64,000 bases of DNA from Capitulum mitella (GCA_030062745.1 CP099839.1:32036904-32100903), one strand, 5' to 3'. Shown: positions 31,901-63,931, numbered from the stretch's first letter. Numbers and translations: made by a program. The notes: generated by a model from the letters alone, not told the origin.

Positions 31901-31984
31901 TCTGCGACAGTATCCCATTTGGAGGCTTAAATAACGAAAATCCAGCTAGCAGTACATTACCTTGCTTGTCGTGGTACGGAAAGG
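23594..31984 (-). CDS. RPL6: 60S ribosomal protein L6 (gene span, four coding exons plus candidate 5' UTR exon)
   Basis: On the minus strand, coding exons are 31559-31506, 30532-30286, 25851-25658 and 23755-23594, giving 54+247+194+162 nt and a 218-aa protein with a TAG stop. All junctions are GT-AG and in phase. The middle carries the family core: LSPGAVCILLAGSHKGKRVV, FLKQMPSGMCLVTG, then PYKLNGCPVRRVPQ and KIDISSVKVP. The C-terminus reads ADQNTVDAQVIAAI and ends LPHKLKF. Known: L6e is a KOW-type protein of the large ribosomal subunit. The protein is somewhat shorter than the fly and human proteins, mostly in the N-terminal extension. It is head-to-head with the PP1 gene and tail-to-tail with the receptor. 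Intron 2 (4.4 kb) hosts a piggyBac-like element. Confidence 0.95.
25658..25851 (-). CDS. RPL6: RPL6 coding exon 3
   Basis: It encodes YKLNGCPVRRVPQHLMLTTS, LKIDISSVKVPANMDDKYF, SKKKALKSAAKKTKDGDIFE, EPKL. The VRRV-Q, KIDIS-VKVP and basic K-rich stretches are typical of L6e. Donor CTG/gtgagt, phase 0. A (TA)n tract at 25939-25969 lies in the upstream intron. Confidence 0.95.
25939..25970. repeat. RPL6: (TA)n microsatellite in RPL6 intron 2
   Basis: An uninterrupted run of alternating T and A of about 30 bp, just upstream of RPL6 exon 3 on the minus strand. Confidence 0.95.
26400..27110. repeat. Dispersed repeat, copy 1 (others near 29790-30260 and 37270-37600)
   Basis: Shared wording includes a GGTGTCAG/GTGTTAGAGTACAA block, CTTTTGGAGTATAAAA...GAGCACA, and ACCAGAA...CTTTTCCAACCC. 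Copy 1 is in RPL6 intron 2, copy 2 flanks RPL6 exon 2, and copy 3 is in PP1 intron 2. All are diverged, non-coding and in the same orientation. Confidence 0.6.
28385..29601. mobile_element. TTAA-bounded, piggyBac-like non-autonomous element, copy 1
   Basis: The element starts TTAACCCGTGCACGACCG and ends GGGATGGGTTAA, so both ends are TTAA followed inward by CCC/GGG. This is the signature of piggyBac-type insertions (TTAA target duplication, termini beginning CCC). Subterminal sequences GACTGGGGGGCAGTTGACTG and their reverse complement form an interrupted inverted repeat. It is about 1.2 kb with no transposase frame, and many AGGTCA-type half-sites inside. It lies in RPL6 intron 2. Confidence 0.75.
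29790..30260. repeat. Dispersed repeat, copy 2
   Basis: GGAAACCTGGTCTTTCTTCC, TTAGAGTACAAATTCCC, and TTTTGGAGTACAAGATTTTT...GACACCAGAAAATGACAGTT match the blocks of copies 1 and 3. It ends about 25 bp before RPL6 exon 2 and includes a run of G followed by GCAAATG. Confidence 0.5.
30286..30532 (-). CDS. RPL6: RPL6 coding exon 2 (core)
   Basis: Acceptor tctcttcttcag. It encodes LKLREVKKHGKVKKIPILPK, then LSPGAVCILLAGSHKGKRVV and FLKQMPSGMCLVTG. This is the KOW-like core that contacts rRNA in the family. Donor ACAG/gtgagg, phase 1. Confidence 0.95.
31506..31559 (-). CDS. RPL6: RPL6 coding exon 1
   Basis: Starts MPPKVEASSGSHKFAKSG with the ATG directly after the acceptor AG. It ends at AGTGGG/gtatgt, phase 0. 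It encodes the short basic N-terminus, the least conserved part of L6. The intron behind it (30533-31505) shows no recognisable gene. Confidence 0.85.
31961..31984 (-). promoter_or_regulatory. RPL6: Candidate RPL6 5' UTR exon with TOP-like start
   Basis: On the minus strand the sequence CCTTTCCGTACC... runs to AAGCAAG/gtaatg, a good donor. A matching acceptor (catatttcag) lies directly before the RPL6 ATG at 31559. Known: ribosomal protein mRNAs in animals start with a C followed by pyrimidines (5' TOP), which places them under growth-linked translational control. The exact start base is inferred. Confidence 0.6.
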
Positions 31985-32855
31985 CAGCATTGCCTATTAC
32001 AAGAAATGAAGTATTTCGTTAGGCTTGCAGGGTATCTCGAACGTAAAGTCTCAGAAGAATCAGAGAAAAGTATTTTAAAACTCGTCTTGGCTTTGATTTT
32101 GCAAGGAATCCAGGTTAGGAGACCCTGCTTTAATTTGTTTACGAAAACGCCGTAGTGCAATGTGATTACTGTATGGGATGTCGAGGAGACATTTTTAGTT
32201 TACCGAGTTTATTACCATTGTCACGTGTTAGGGTCTCCCATGGGTATAGGAGCCCGATGAACTGGGAAGGGGGGTGAAGGAAAATGTTGAGTGAATTCTG
32301 TCTATGCAACTTCATAAACGTAGCGTTAAATATCCAGTTAGCTGGAGAACGCCTTCCCTCGGCCCACGCCCCACGCCTTCCCTGCCCAGTTTTAAGCGTT
32401 CATGACAGCTAGCCCCAAATTTCTGAATATATTTACTTTGAAATGGCAAGACGATCAAGGTGCATGCTTCAACTTTCACAGTAACATTTCTGAGGAAGGT
32501 TTTCGTACGCATGCTACGGTGCACGCGAATTCTCCCCTCTGACGTTCCACCATAACAACGCACTTAAAAATAAATGATACGAAGGAATCTCCGTTTCCAG
32601 TAAATTATGACATTGCGCCTTAAATCATATTTGAAATTGCATAGGTCCACAAATGATAAATAAGTAAAGATTCTAACATCTTATTTTAAACCCACTATCT
32701 CTCCTTCGCCATTTTCCTCGTCAAATTTACTAACGCCGGCTGACGGATAACTAGGTGGCGTGCGAGTGATCAGGACCGTCCCTTGGCTGCCAGAGGGAGA
32801 CTTAGGGGTCGGTTAGGAGGCCAAATTTATAGCACACAACCCTTTTTCTCGTGGT
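31985..32855. promoter_or_regulatory. Head-to-head intergenic region between RPL6 (-) and PP1 (+)
   Basis: About 870 bp separates the RPL6 5' UTR exon from the PP1 start codon. No other gene is visible. Both genes are housekeeping types, so a shared bidirectional promoter is likely by position. I see no clear TATA box; the part nearest PP1 holds GAGGCCAAATTTATAGC, which could be incidental. The PP1 transcription start is not defined. Confidence 0.4.
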
Positions 32856-53209
<20,354 letters not shown>

Positions 53210-53800
53210 AACTCCGCCTCCTCCGCCGCCGCCGGACAGCTCATTCGCTAGCGCCACGCGCCCTCCGTACGGACTCGGTGACCGCTCGCCGTCGCCTTTA
53301 ACGAAGTGAAATGTACCGCGGAACGAGTTTGTTAGCACCTATATTGGACAGTTTACATGGTGTCTTGTTCATGTGCGATGTACATAGCGGCCTCTATGGC
53401 GCTTCGCATGAGTGTGACGGCCGAGACGTGTTTCGTGAAACAGCGTGTCGCGCGTCGCCAGTTTGGTAGTACCTATTTTTCTCGATTGTTACGGCGAAAA
53501 GATCACGTGGAGGAGTGAAAGGCCGACCCTGGTGCGTCAGCATTGCATCGACACGCCGTTTGAGGCAGTATTTTTTATACCTGTTTGGTCGTGTCTCAAC
53601 CGTCTAAGTTGCCCGAAGAGAATGCCGCAAAACGTGTCGACTGTAAGGCGCTACTCATGTAGTGGTCCGTCGCCGTTCAGTTAGATGCAGTTGTGATTGA
53701 AGCGGATTGGAGGAAAAAAGACCAGCCAAGTGTTCCTACGTTGGCTCGTTTAAGGCAGTACGAAGATAAACCCCCAATAAAATGAACCATCGAATCATAG
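53210..53800 (+). terminator. PP1 3' UTR with AATAAA at 53776-53781
   Basis: After the PP1 stop there is no further coding frame that I recognise. A canonical AATAAA occurs at 53776-53781, about 570 bp after the stop. An earlier AATAAA overlaps the last PP1 codons (53189-53194) and is unlikely to be used. Confidence 0.55.
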
Positions 53801-56549
53801 GCCTGAATTTGCAGCCGCCAGGAGACATCAGTGCGTGGACAGACATGCGTGCGAAAAAGCAAGATGAACCTATCACATTTATGGAGTTCACCGCATCCAG
53901 ACACAGATTGTACCCCAGCGGGCATTGGCACGTTGGGAATTAAACAACGCGTGCGATTGACAAAAGAAAGTCTCCGCCTAAAGGTAACAGTTCAAAATGG
54001 CAGCGCATCGTAAAAATCTCGTGTACATTTTTGAAGTGCTCCGCTATTGATCTCGCATTTTTCCGTACGTTCTACGGCTGGCTTTTTTCGCGGGAATGCG
54101 AGTGCAGGTACGCGCTGAGTTTCACGCGTCTGCATACAGGTTGGTTAGTTTTTCCACGCTAGCTACCATGACAGCTCTGGGGGCATGTGCCCTGCTGAGT
54201 AGTTAATGTACCTCCTAAAGCGATTGTTTGCCTCAGTGGTATTAATTAGTGACAACACGTGAAACTTTACTTTTGGAACAAATTTTCGCCTTTGTCTCCT
54301 GTTTTTGCCATGTTTTGACGGGTAACGTGCCTGGACAAGAAAAATGTGGTTTTGACGGGCCAGTTTCCGAACCCATGAAACCAAACGTTCGGGTATAACA
54401 AACTTCATCACGAAACGCAGATGTTATCCTGGTTTCTTTTAGCCGCTTCGTGACGAGGGCTGGAGAAGATGTGGTTTTTTAAGGGTTGAAGAACACCAAA
54501 AACATGAGTTCCGAGTATATTTTATGTTCCAAAAGTTCGATCTTGTGCGTCCATCAAAAAACTTTATTATAACCATGTTGACAAATTTCTAACCCTGCGA
54601 TCAAATGATTGCCTCCATTTAGGAAGAAGCATGTATGATACCATAATTGACTTGCACCAAGAACCCCAACCTAAACCAGTATTAATCTCCGCGAAATTTT
54701 GTACTCCAAACAAAAATTTTACTCCGATATTAAGAGAAAATCCAACCTTGCTCGTCATGGAGTCGACTGAACTCACTACGGATATACCTGCATGTAGCTC
54801 AAACTCCAACGCTGGTAGTTGCCGGTGCCGCCTGATGCCTGATCGGTATTTCGTCATGTCAAGTTTCCCACCGCGTGCATATCGTAATATTGCAAGGTTT
54901 GCAGCAAATTGAACAGCATAGGATTATCATATGTCACCGAACAGGAGGGCATATCTGTTCTGCATGAACGTGACGCACCATAGATTTATTTTGATTTGTT
55001 TGATCTTTGTCATGCGCTTGGCGTGCACGATATCCGTGAGGACAAAGGTTATCAGAAATCGAAACAGCGATGACGCGTCCCCATGGCCTCGGTTCATGTC
55101 AATAGACTGGCTACAGTCGGGATCGGGCTGAGAAGTGGGCACGTCAGTTTCACAGAACAGCTCCGTTAGTTGAATTACGGCAAGCGCGCCCCGCGATGCG
55201 CTGGAGTTCTTCCACACAGAAGACTGGCGGAGCAAACTGACAGTCACTGCAGCCGACCTGCAGACCTATCTGACTGATGGAGCAGACTGGTGGCCAGTGC
55301 AGCGGACCTGCCGGGCTATCCGACGCCAGCTGCGACGTCGGCCCGAATCCCCGGGCAAGCTGCTGAAATCGATAGTTCAGATGAGCGCCTCTAACACGCG
55401 GAGGACGTCGTGGAGACGCCTCCGCCAACCCCGCGCGTGCTTGGTGTGTCGGTGCGTCCACGTGCCCTGCAGGGATCGTCTCGTGACTGACCTGTTATCA
55501 GATTACACGGACGCATTGGTGGCCGTGAGGTGGACCTGACGCGCGAAGGGCGAGGTACCCTGTGCGGAGTAGTGCTCGGAAGTCGTGGACTCGGCGCAGG
55601 GCAGGCGAGGTGTGCGCAGCAGGAAACGCGGACTCATCATCGGACTAAATCGCTCGGTGATGACGAGCGGGAAGTGGCGACCTCCCAGGCGGTATAGTGA
55701 AACCCCCGACAAACATTCCAGGTAAGCCGTTATCGAATAACTTATTCATCATAACCATCTCGATTGCTAACAATCGGTCGATTTGCCATTACGTAAACTA
55801 CACTTCTAAAACAAGAAGTTTTGAAAATCTTGTAAAGGATGGATTTGGGAGCAATAAGGTAAGACGGGATGTATTTTTGGTGTGCTATAACTTTGATGTT
55901 TGTTGACAGATTTTGGTGCAATTAACGTGAATACAGAGCTAATCAATCAGACATTGCCTTTGGCCTACACGTTCAGAAATTGGAGGAGTCATATACATTC
56001 ACAAGGCTTGGAAACTGGAAGGAATATTGTTGGAAAACTGAATATAAGAGGTCTAAAATCACTCAGCTTGTACTGGTCATTAAGTGCTTCGTAAGTGCAA
56101 ATCTTACTACGTTGCTCGTATAATGTTGGCATAGGCGGCGCCACTGCATGAAAATGGGAGAACTGTCATGGTCGCATTTTCATCATTTCAGCTTACGATC
56201 TTTGACCTCAGATGGCGTCAGATAATCTCAGAGTCCCATGGAGGGACATTGGGTTCGTTTTAGAACGTTTGAAACCTTTCCATTCATTTGAATCAACTAT
56301 ATTTCTAGAACTCCGGTCTGTGGCCGGATACAGGATACAAGCGAAAAGTTTAGGTCATGCCGCCGTGACCCGACCTGGTATGGACCTAAAATTTGGAAAA
56401 GATAAACGCTCCTGGGTTATCTGTCTATATGTCTATCTATCTTTGTCTGTCTATCTATCTATCTATATATATATATCTGTCTACCTATCTGTCTATCTGT
56501 ATGAATCTCTATATATATATCTGTCTACCTATCTGTCTATCTGTATGAA

Positions 56550-56613
<64 letters not shown>

Positions 56614-57580
56614 TGTGTGTTGCGATTTTTTACTTCAAGAATTAGCATAAGAATATTTAGGTAAAACCATGTTTCGACCCTTCATGACCTGACCTTGCGA
56701 AGTGATCTGAGGTCAACACAAATATTTTTCGTACATTTGCCCAGTTATTTACCCATACGCTCATATAAAGTCTGAAGGGTTATCTTATGAACCATTTTTG
56801 GCAGCCATTTTTTCTTAATCTTAAACAGTGACAGAAAAATTGCCTGGGGTTCCTCCCAAAAACGTTGTTTGGCTCCACCCTTGGGCATAATAAAACTAAG
56901 AAAATTTGCCAGGATACGCAGGAAGAATAGATGGCAAAAGCGACCAGGTTTCGTGAAGTCAGTCCAAAAAACCCTGGAAACGGCGAGCAAAAAAAAAAAT
57001 AAATCAGAAGCCCCTTCAGAACCCAGCAAACGGCGACGTGGGCATCGGCTGCTGACGTCGCTTAACATCAAACGTATCTTGCCGTTGGTAAACTGACAAA
57101 TGTCTGTCAAAACAGCCCACGCTGAGCCCACGGTCAGAACAAACTCGAGACCTCTTCAAAATCGCTTTAAATGCGTCATTAGATAGGCATTGATTAGCTG
57201 AACTCATTCACACCATCACACCTCCATGGCATCGACAGTTTGCATGGTAGAGAACAAAACGAAAACTCATAAAAATAATCAAAACGAACACAAATGTAGC
57301 TGAAACCCCAATAAATTGGACTCAATGTCCGACTTCTGCCGCCGGGCTCATAAATGACTCACATGCACCGTTGCTATTGTAACTTTTCGAGTTACGGCGA
57401 GTGAAGGCCCTTTTTCCAACAAATGCTTTATTTCCCATTGATTAAATTAAACCCGGCACCGCCTGGTGTGTTTTTATACCCGAGATCGCCTGGGAGTGTC
57501 AAAAAGGGCACTCCCTGTTATCTCAGGATCTCACCGTCTGATCTGAACCGGTCTACCACCAATAGATAGCCTTGTCTTGT
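53801..57580. other. Right flank, first part; no gene recognised
   Basis: Mostly AT-rich. A GC-rich island at about 55140-55690 carries a 122-codon open stretch (55174-55539, beginning ITASAPRDALEFFHTEDWRS) without a start codon near its beginning and without a known domain. The rest has only short, scattered frames. Confidence 0.35.
56420..56612. repeat. Compound microsatellite (CTAT)n - (TA)n - (GT)n
   Basis: CTATCTAT/CTGTCTAT words from 56420, an internal duplicate of about 60 bp (ATATATCTGTCTACCTATCT...), a TA run to about 56582 and a GT run to 56611. Confidence 0.93.
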
Positions 57581-57600
57581 GTTTTGTGATTAAGGAAAAA

Positions 57601-57768
57601 TACTACGTTAGCCCTTGTCACGAGACTGATGACGTCACAGGTCACGCAAAACGTATAACACGACGTTGCATACTACGTATACTTACTACTACGAGGTATA
57701 CTACGTTAGCCCTTGTCACGTGGCTGATGACGTCACAGGTCGCGCAAAAGGCATAACACGACGTTGAA
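57601..57768. repeat. 98-bp tandem duplication, each copy with a TGACGTCA palindrome
   Basis: TACTACGTTAGCCCTTGTCA at 57601 recurs at 57699. Each copy holds TGATGACGTCACAGGTC (TGACGTCA at 57630-57637 and 57728-57735) and CATAACACGACGTTG. TGACGTCA is the full CRE (CREB/ATF) octamer. Confidence 0.85.
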
Positions 57769-58839
57769 AAAAACTGACACCGGTTCGTACATAACATCAG
57801 CAATATTGGTCTAACTGGGTATCAAACGAAACGTCACGATATTCCACATCAGAAGGGTCCCAAAATGTTAAAAAATGTCGGGTCAAGAAGTCAGCCTAGG
57901 TCAGGTGAAATATTGGTCTTACTTCACGTGTCAAAGGTCGATACTGACTCGCGGCCGTTTTGATCCACGTGGCAAAAAAAGACGAAAGGGAAACCTTCTG
58001 ATGATCAATTTTGCATTACCTGCTTCCCATCCAGTCAGTTCCTTTCTGGGTCAGGTCAGATAAGTTTATATTACTCTTCCTGACAAGGAGCAATAATAAC
58101 TCGCTGAGATTCTAATTCGCGTGAAACACGGAACCGAAATGACATCTCGTGATTATCAAATTTCTTCTTTCTGCTCCATATGGGGCCAAGGTCTAGCCAG
58201 GTCAGGACATGTAGTCATTTCTCATCTTCTGAATAGGAACAATAATTGCTTTCTGCTGCTACTGGACGATCTTCATAGACAATGTCGTATTTTATTTCGT
58301 TTTCACATCAACCTATGACGTGACCTGACATGACGTCACCTTGCATTTGGTGGACCTTGCTAAAAGGCGCATATAGATTTGCTTGTCTGGCTTGAACGAT
58401 TGGAAAGGTCAGCGGCAACTACTTCTGTCACCCACAATGCAAATCAGTTCAACTGTCATCATGCATGTGACCTAGCATGGCCTCTGATGTTGACGTGTTA
58501 TGGTTGTATATCTTTTTGGGCACCGTGTACTATATAAACTCAAATAATCTATGCATTATGTTCGTGAATGTTATCAAAAAACGAAGCATGTACGCCTCAC
58601 CTACCGAAGAGGCGAAAACATACGTGCAAGTGTTCACGTAGAACGTCATATTTCCATGACCTGACTTAGCACGGAAATGGTTCTGATGTCAAAATATGTA
58701 AAATTGATTGATAAACAATTACTGAAAGTTTGGCTGAGCTGACTCGTATGGTTCAAAAGCTACTCATGAAAAACCGAAGGGGTTCCCTTTTTGACACCCC
58801 GCCAGGCGGTGTTGGGTTTACATAACATCCTGCGAAGCT

Positions 58840-61300
58840 GATTTCGGCGCACTCTTTCGATTTCGACAGTTTTTTTCTGTACGGGTAGCCAGAACGAGTA
58901 CACATGAAACCATCGTCAAAAGTCCGTCGTATTGATCTTCACACCGTCACATTTGACTCAGAAGAACATACGTGAAAACCACATTTCTAGATCCTCCTCT
59001 AAACCTAATCTTATAGCTGCTCGAAATGTTCATCTTGCTCCGCTGAGCCCATGAAAATCCATTTACACCGTTGCAATTCTAATTTTTCCAGCTACAGCGA
59101 AAGATAGCCATTTTTTGCCCAATGCTTCATTTCCAATTGGATTTAACATAAGACCCCATGAAAATGATTACGGCGGAATCATACGTTTCCGCCAATTTTT
59201 GATACGGAGGTAACCATACCCGTAATACACAAGAACCCGTCATCTTAAGTCCATCGCATTAATATTAATACCGTCAGTGGTCTCAGCACACAGGTGAAAA
59301 TCACATTTTTTCGGTTCTCGTCCAAACCTAATCATACATGCATGCAGTGTTCATCTTGTTCCGCTGAGATCAGAAAAGTCCCATCTACACAGGGACGTAG
59401 CCAAGGGGGGCCATGGGGACCATGCCCCCCCCGAGCCAAGTGGTCTACACCTGATACATGGCGATTTCGCATGAATACGTAATAGTAATCATATATATGT
59501 TGCAAAAATAAACTATGTTTTCCTGTGCAATAAATATGAGACAAGTTGCCTAAAATTATTGCCTTTTCTTGTAGATTTCGTCATATGCCTGTGACATATG
59601 ACAAAATTTGGTATTGCCCCCCTTCCCAGAGAAAAATCCTGGCTACGTGCCTGCATGTACATCATTTGATTTGTAACTTTTGGAGTTTCGGCGAAAGAAA
59701 TCCGCCTTTTCCCAATGCTTTGCTTCCTGTTTCCCTTTGGATGTAACAAAGGGCACTATGGAACTCATGTCGGCGGACCATTTGATTTCGCCAATCTTTG
59801 CTGTTTGGGTAAATCGCATATTTTTAATTTTCTTGGAAACGTAATCCAATAGGTACTCAAAACGTTTGTCTGGTTCCGCTGAGCTAAAAAGAAATGTCTC
59901 ATGTACGCCATTCCGGTCGTAACTGTCCGAGTTACAGCGAGAGAAAGTCCTGTTACCCAGTGTTTTATGTCTCATCGGGTTTAACATAGAATCCTGTTGA
60001 AATGCTTTCAGCGGACCCCTTCGATTTCGCTAGTTTTTACTCCACAGATAGCCAGAACCGCAATATACATGAAGAAGCTATCGTCAAAAGTCCATCGCAT
60101 TGATATTCACACCATCAAAGTGGTCTCAGCAGAATGCAGGTAAACATGGCAATCTTTAGGTTTCCGCCAAATCTAGTCGTAAAAGTGTTCCAAATATTCG
60201 TTCCGTTCCGCTGAACCCCACAATAACCCTTCCACGCCGTTCCAGTCATAACTTTTCGAGTTACGGTAAATAAAAAACGCTTTGTACCGAATGCTTTATT
60301 TCCCATCGCATCCCATTGCATAGGTCCCCATAAAAATGATGTCGGCAAACCACTTCGATTTCGCCAATTTTTGCTGCAAATGTAGCCAGAGCCATAACAC
60401 ACATGAAGCCACCGTCCAAAACTTATCTCAATGATATTCACATTGTCAAATTGGGCCAAGAAGAGCACAGGTAAAACGACTTTTGCAATTCCATTTGGAA
60501 CTTCATCATAAAGGTATTCAAAAGACAAGTCTTGTGTTACTTCCTGCTCAGTGGATAACTAGAGCCACATTATTCATAAAGCCATTGTCCAAAAACCATC
60601 GCGTCGATATTCACGCCGCCACATTGGTTTCAGAACACATGTGAGAACTCCCTTTTCCAGTTTTCCTTCAAACTTTTTCTGCTGGAAGTACAGAAGACGA
60701 ATGGTTTATTACCTCACAACCGACAAGGCGTAGATGGAATGTTTTTAAGCTCAGCGGAACAAGTCAAACATTTTGAGTGACCATCTGAGTTTATTTGAAG
60801 GAGAGCTAACAAATGTGATTTTCATCTGTGTTCTTGGACCAGTTTGACGATTTGAGCAAGGGTTTTTGCAACCTGTGCAGCAAAAATTGGCCAAATCGAA
60901 AGGGTCCGCCGAAATCAATTTCATAAAGTCGTGTGCAATGTAGCATAGGAAATACAGCAACGGGTAAGAAAACTCTTTCTCCTTAACTCGAAAAGTTGCA
61001 ACTTGGGTTATTTCCCGGCTCAGCGGAACGAGGCGAATATTTGAAACACTTCTACGATTAGGTTTGGCAAAAAGAAAGTTAAAAGCATGCCATTTTCACC
61101 TGTGATCTTCTGAGCCAGTTTCACTACGTGAATATCAGTATGGTCGACTTTTCATCACAATTTCACGTGTATTACAGTTCTGGCTACCTGCACAGCAAAA
61201 ATTGGCAATATCGAAGAGGTTTCGCCGAAATCATTTCCGTATGAATCCAATGGGGAAATAAAGCATTCGTCAAAGAAGAACGGTTTCTTTCGCCGTAACT
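58840..61300. repeat. Diverged tandem array, unit about 335 bp, with inverted units at the right
   Basis: Landmarks repeat in order: CGATTTCGCCAATTTTTGCT, TAGCCAGAACC, ACACATGAA...CCATCG, TGATATTCACACC, TCCGCTGA, GAGTTACGGCGA, AATGCTTTATTTCCCATTG. Units occur near 59184, 59780, 60021 and 60355 (the last two about 335 bp apart); others are shortened or interrupted. From about 60750 to 61300 the same words appear reversed (AAAAATTGGCCAAATCGAAA, CCGAAATCA). A further edge is at 57390-57460. Non-coding. Confidence 0.65.
59390..59653. mobile_element. hAT-like MITE, 264 bp, inserted in the tandem array
   Basis: The left end CAGGGACGTAGCCA and the right end TGGCTACGTGCCTG form inverted termini beginning CAG. 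The flanks CATCTACA (59382-59389) and CATGTACA (59654-59661) form an 8-bp target duplication with one mismatch, and the surrounding tandem repeat unit reads on across the gap. An 8-bp duplication and CAG..CTG ends are typical of hAT elements. There is no transposase. Confidence 0.75.
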
Positions 61301-62007
61301 CAGGAAGGCACAGCTCCAAGGGTATACATGCATGGGTGCGATTTTTGCAGAATGGTTGTGGGTGCCCAACAGGCATATGGAGGCATCCATATTTTGCGCT
61401 TCGGGGGGGGGGGGTAGGGGATCATGACAGGCGTTTATGCATAAGGTTCAGAGAAATGAATAAAGAGGTATTACGGAAGGTAAATTACAGAAGGACGTTA
61501 TGTAAATCATGGGTGGCTTTATGGTGGCGACGTCTTTGATGGGAATATATCTGCTTTTTCCGATATGCCAAAAACACACTTCGGGGAATCTATATGATCA
61601 TCTTAGACCAATATTTCAGCCATTTTAATTACTGTGTTTATCGACAGTGATATCGGTACGCGAAATACAGTAACACAATACTAGAGAAAGAAACTAATCA
61701 GCGAACAGAAAATACGTAGGTATATCTTGGGCGCACCCGATGCTTGCCCAACACTCTGCTTTACTGTACCAGACGCAGTTATGAACGGCAGCGACAATTG
61801 TTTTGACAAGCAACAGTAACGTATTTTGATCTGTTCACGTGATGCATAGCTGCGGGGTAAATTCGTGGAACTGCAGTGATACTTGCTTGAATCTACGATG
61901 GCCGCCTTCACGTGACATCGCTGATGCTAACGATACACTAACACGTTTTATCGGTGATTTTAGTGGTAAAAAGGAACTGTGATAAATAGATTAAACCTGG
62001 GTTGGCA

Positions 62008-62082
62008 GCCAGCGTACTTACAGCCAGCGTACCTGCTTACGTACTTACAGCCAGCGTACCTGCTTACGTACTTACTCATATT
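62008..62082. repeat. Minisatellite, 28-bp unit (CAGCCAGCGTACCTGCTTAC)
   Basis: CAGCCAGCGTAC is present three times, the last two in full 28-bp units ending GTACTTA. Confidence 0.85.
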
Positions 62083-63866
62083 TGACGGACAAGTAAAATA
62101 TGAGCTATCGAGAACTATTGGCAAAAAAATGAATGGTACATACGCTTTAGTTCATAAAAGTGTCCTCTCCAAACGTACGTGCACGGTTAAAAATCACGAT
62201 TTAAGGAGATGCACTCCCTTTAATGGAGGACCTTGTTCCAGGACCCAGCTGGACACAATTTTACTGCAAGGGTGGTGGGGAAAACCAATTGGTGGGTGAC
62301 AGTCGAGTAAATAACCCGATTATTGCTGGTAAAACTAATTTTAGGTGGTTAACGTCATGGGCCACAGAATATAATTACATCTGGATACTTAAACACGCGT
62401 TAAGTTGTGGGTGCCCAAGTCGTATTGTGGGTGCCAATTTCCACTTTGTGGGTGCCGGAGCAGCCACAAAGAGATTGGAAACCACAGCCCTACGTACATG
62501 GAGCATTTTCGAGCTGAGCGGAACAAGACGGACATGTTGGGCACCTTTATGATTACGTTTGAAGAAGAATTTAAAAACGTCAATGATTATGTCGACAGTC
62601 CGCTGACTTAACAAGGTGTTCACGCCGTGCTAGTTGAGCGGTGTGGACTAACGACATCCAATGAGATTAGGATACGTTTTGGCCTATAAGGTTTAAGAAT
62701 ATCTACAAAGTCCTCAGAGGAACTCAGAGTGTGTTCAGTGGGAATATCGAGCGCAATTAGAGTGTTTAACTGAGGCGGGTGTTTAAGCCGCCCTGTACCA
62801 GGAGGTGGTTGAACGCCCCCCTTAGGCTTTTCCGCCGTAGTGGAAAGACGGAGAAACGCACAGCCGCCAAACTTTAAATACCTTTTCTACCATTCATTGC
62901 ACATAACCCGTCAAAATTTCAGTCCCGGATCTCGTCAGGTCACTGGCCTGTGCCAGGTCAAACAGGTCAGCCTCCAACAAATGTTGATCCTTGTAAGGTT
63001 TTCGGGTTGGGCCGAGTTCGTTAAAACTAGCAGAAGCATATGATAGAAGGTGCAACTTGTGTATTTCAGATTTTTCGTAAAATTCCAGGCCAAAGATCTG
63101 AGGTCAGGCCAATTTTAGCCCTTTTTTTGGATCCCGTCTAAATTTAAACGGAATTTTACTGAACTGTGATGCTCGGATATTATCAGCAACACGATCTCTC
63201 ACATGTGCTGCCATCATGTCACCAGAGCACCCGTGACCTTGGCCATGGTCACCACTCATCGTTATGGGTGCATGCACTCAAACATTCTGTCCAGAATTAG
63301 TAAGTTGGGTCTCTAAAGACTTAAAATAGATGCTGAATTCGAACTTATGACCCAAAATAGCCTTATCTCACATTGTAGGGCAAAACGAGGTCACTAGAGG
63401 TCATCCAAGGTCAATGACCCTTCTTGGCCCGAGCAGTGCACTAAAGAATATGTTGTAGACTTGAATGGGTCGCTGCAAATTGCAAAATCAATCCTAGAGA
63501 TCAACTCCGAGAATAGGTTTCATTAAAGGAAAATTCCTTCGTGGCGGAATTTTCCTTCCGTCCTGCGCCTTCCTTCACAACAGGCGCATCAATTGGCGTC
63601 GGAGACTGTCGGCTGGTGACTTCATATAATGTCTTGGCCTTTCTGAGCCCTGAAAAAAATATTCCACTTTCCACGTAAACCCCGCTAAACCTTTCAATTT
63701 TCCAGTTCTGATCATTTGAAAAGTTGACCTTACTTGACCTCAGCTGACCTTCGGCTCAACCTGAAATCGCGCTTGGGTGTCTGTAGTGTGCTTTAGTATC
63801 TCATCAGCACCCTCTTAAATGCAAATTGCCATAAAAACATACCCATCAGTAAGAAGAAAAAGGGAC

Positions 63867-63931
63867 GTACATATTGCAGATGTACCATTTTGGAACGATG
63901 AATATTGCAAATGTACCATTTTGGAACGATA
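63867..63931. repeat. Two-copy tandem repeat (ATATTGCAGATGTACCATTT)
   Basis: ATATTGCA(G/A)ATGTACCATT followed by TTGGAACGAT occurs twice in direct succession, near the right edge of the window. Confidence 0.85.
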
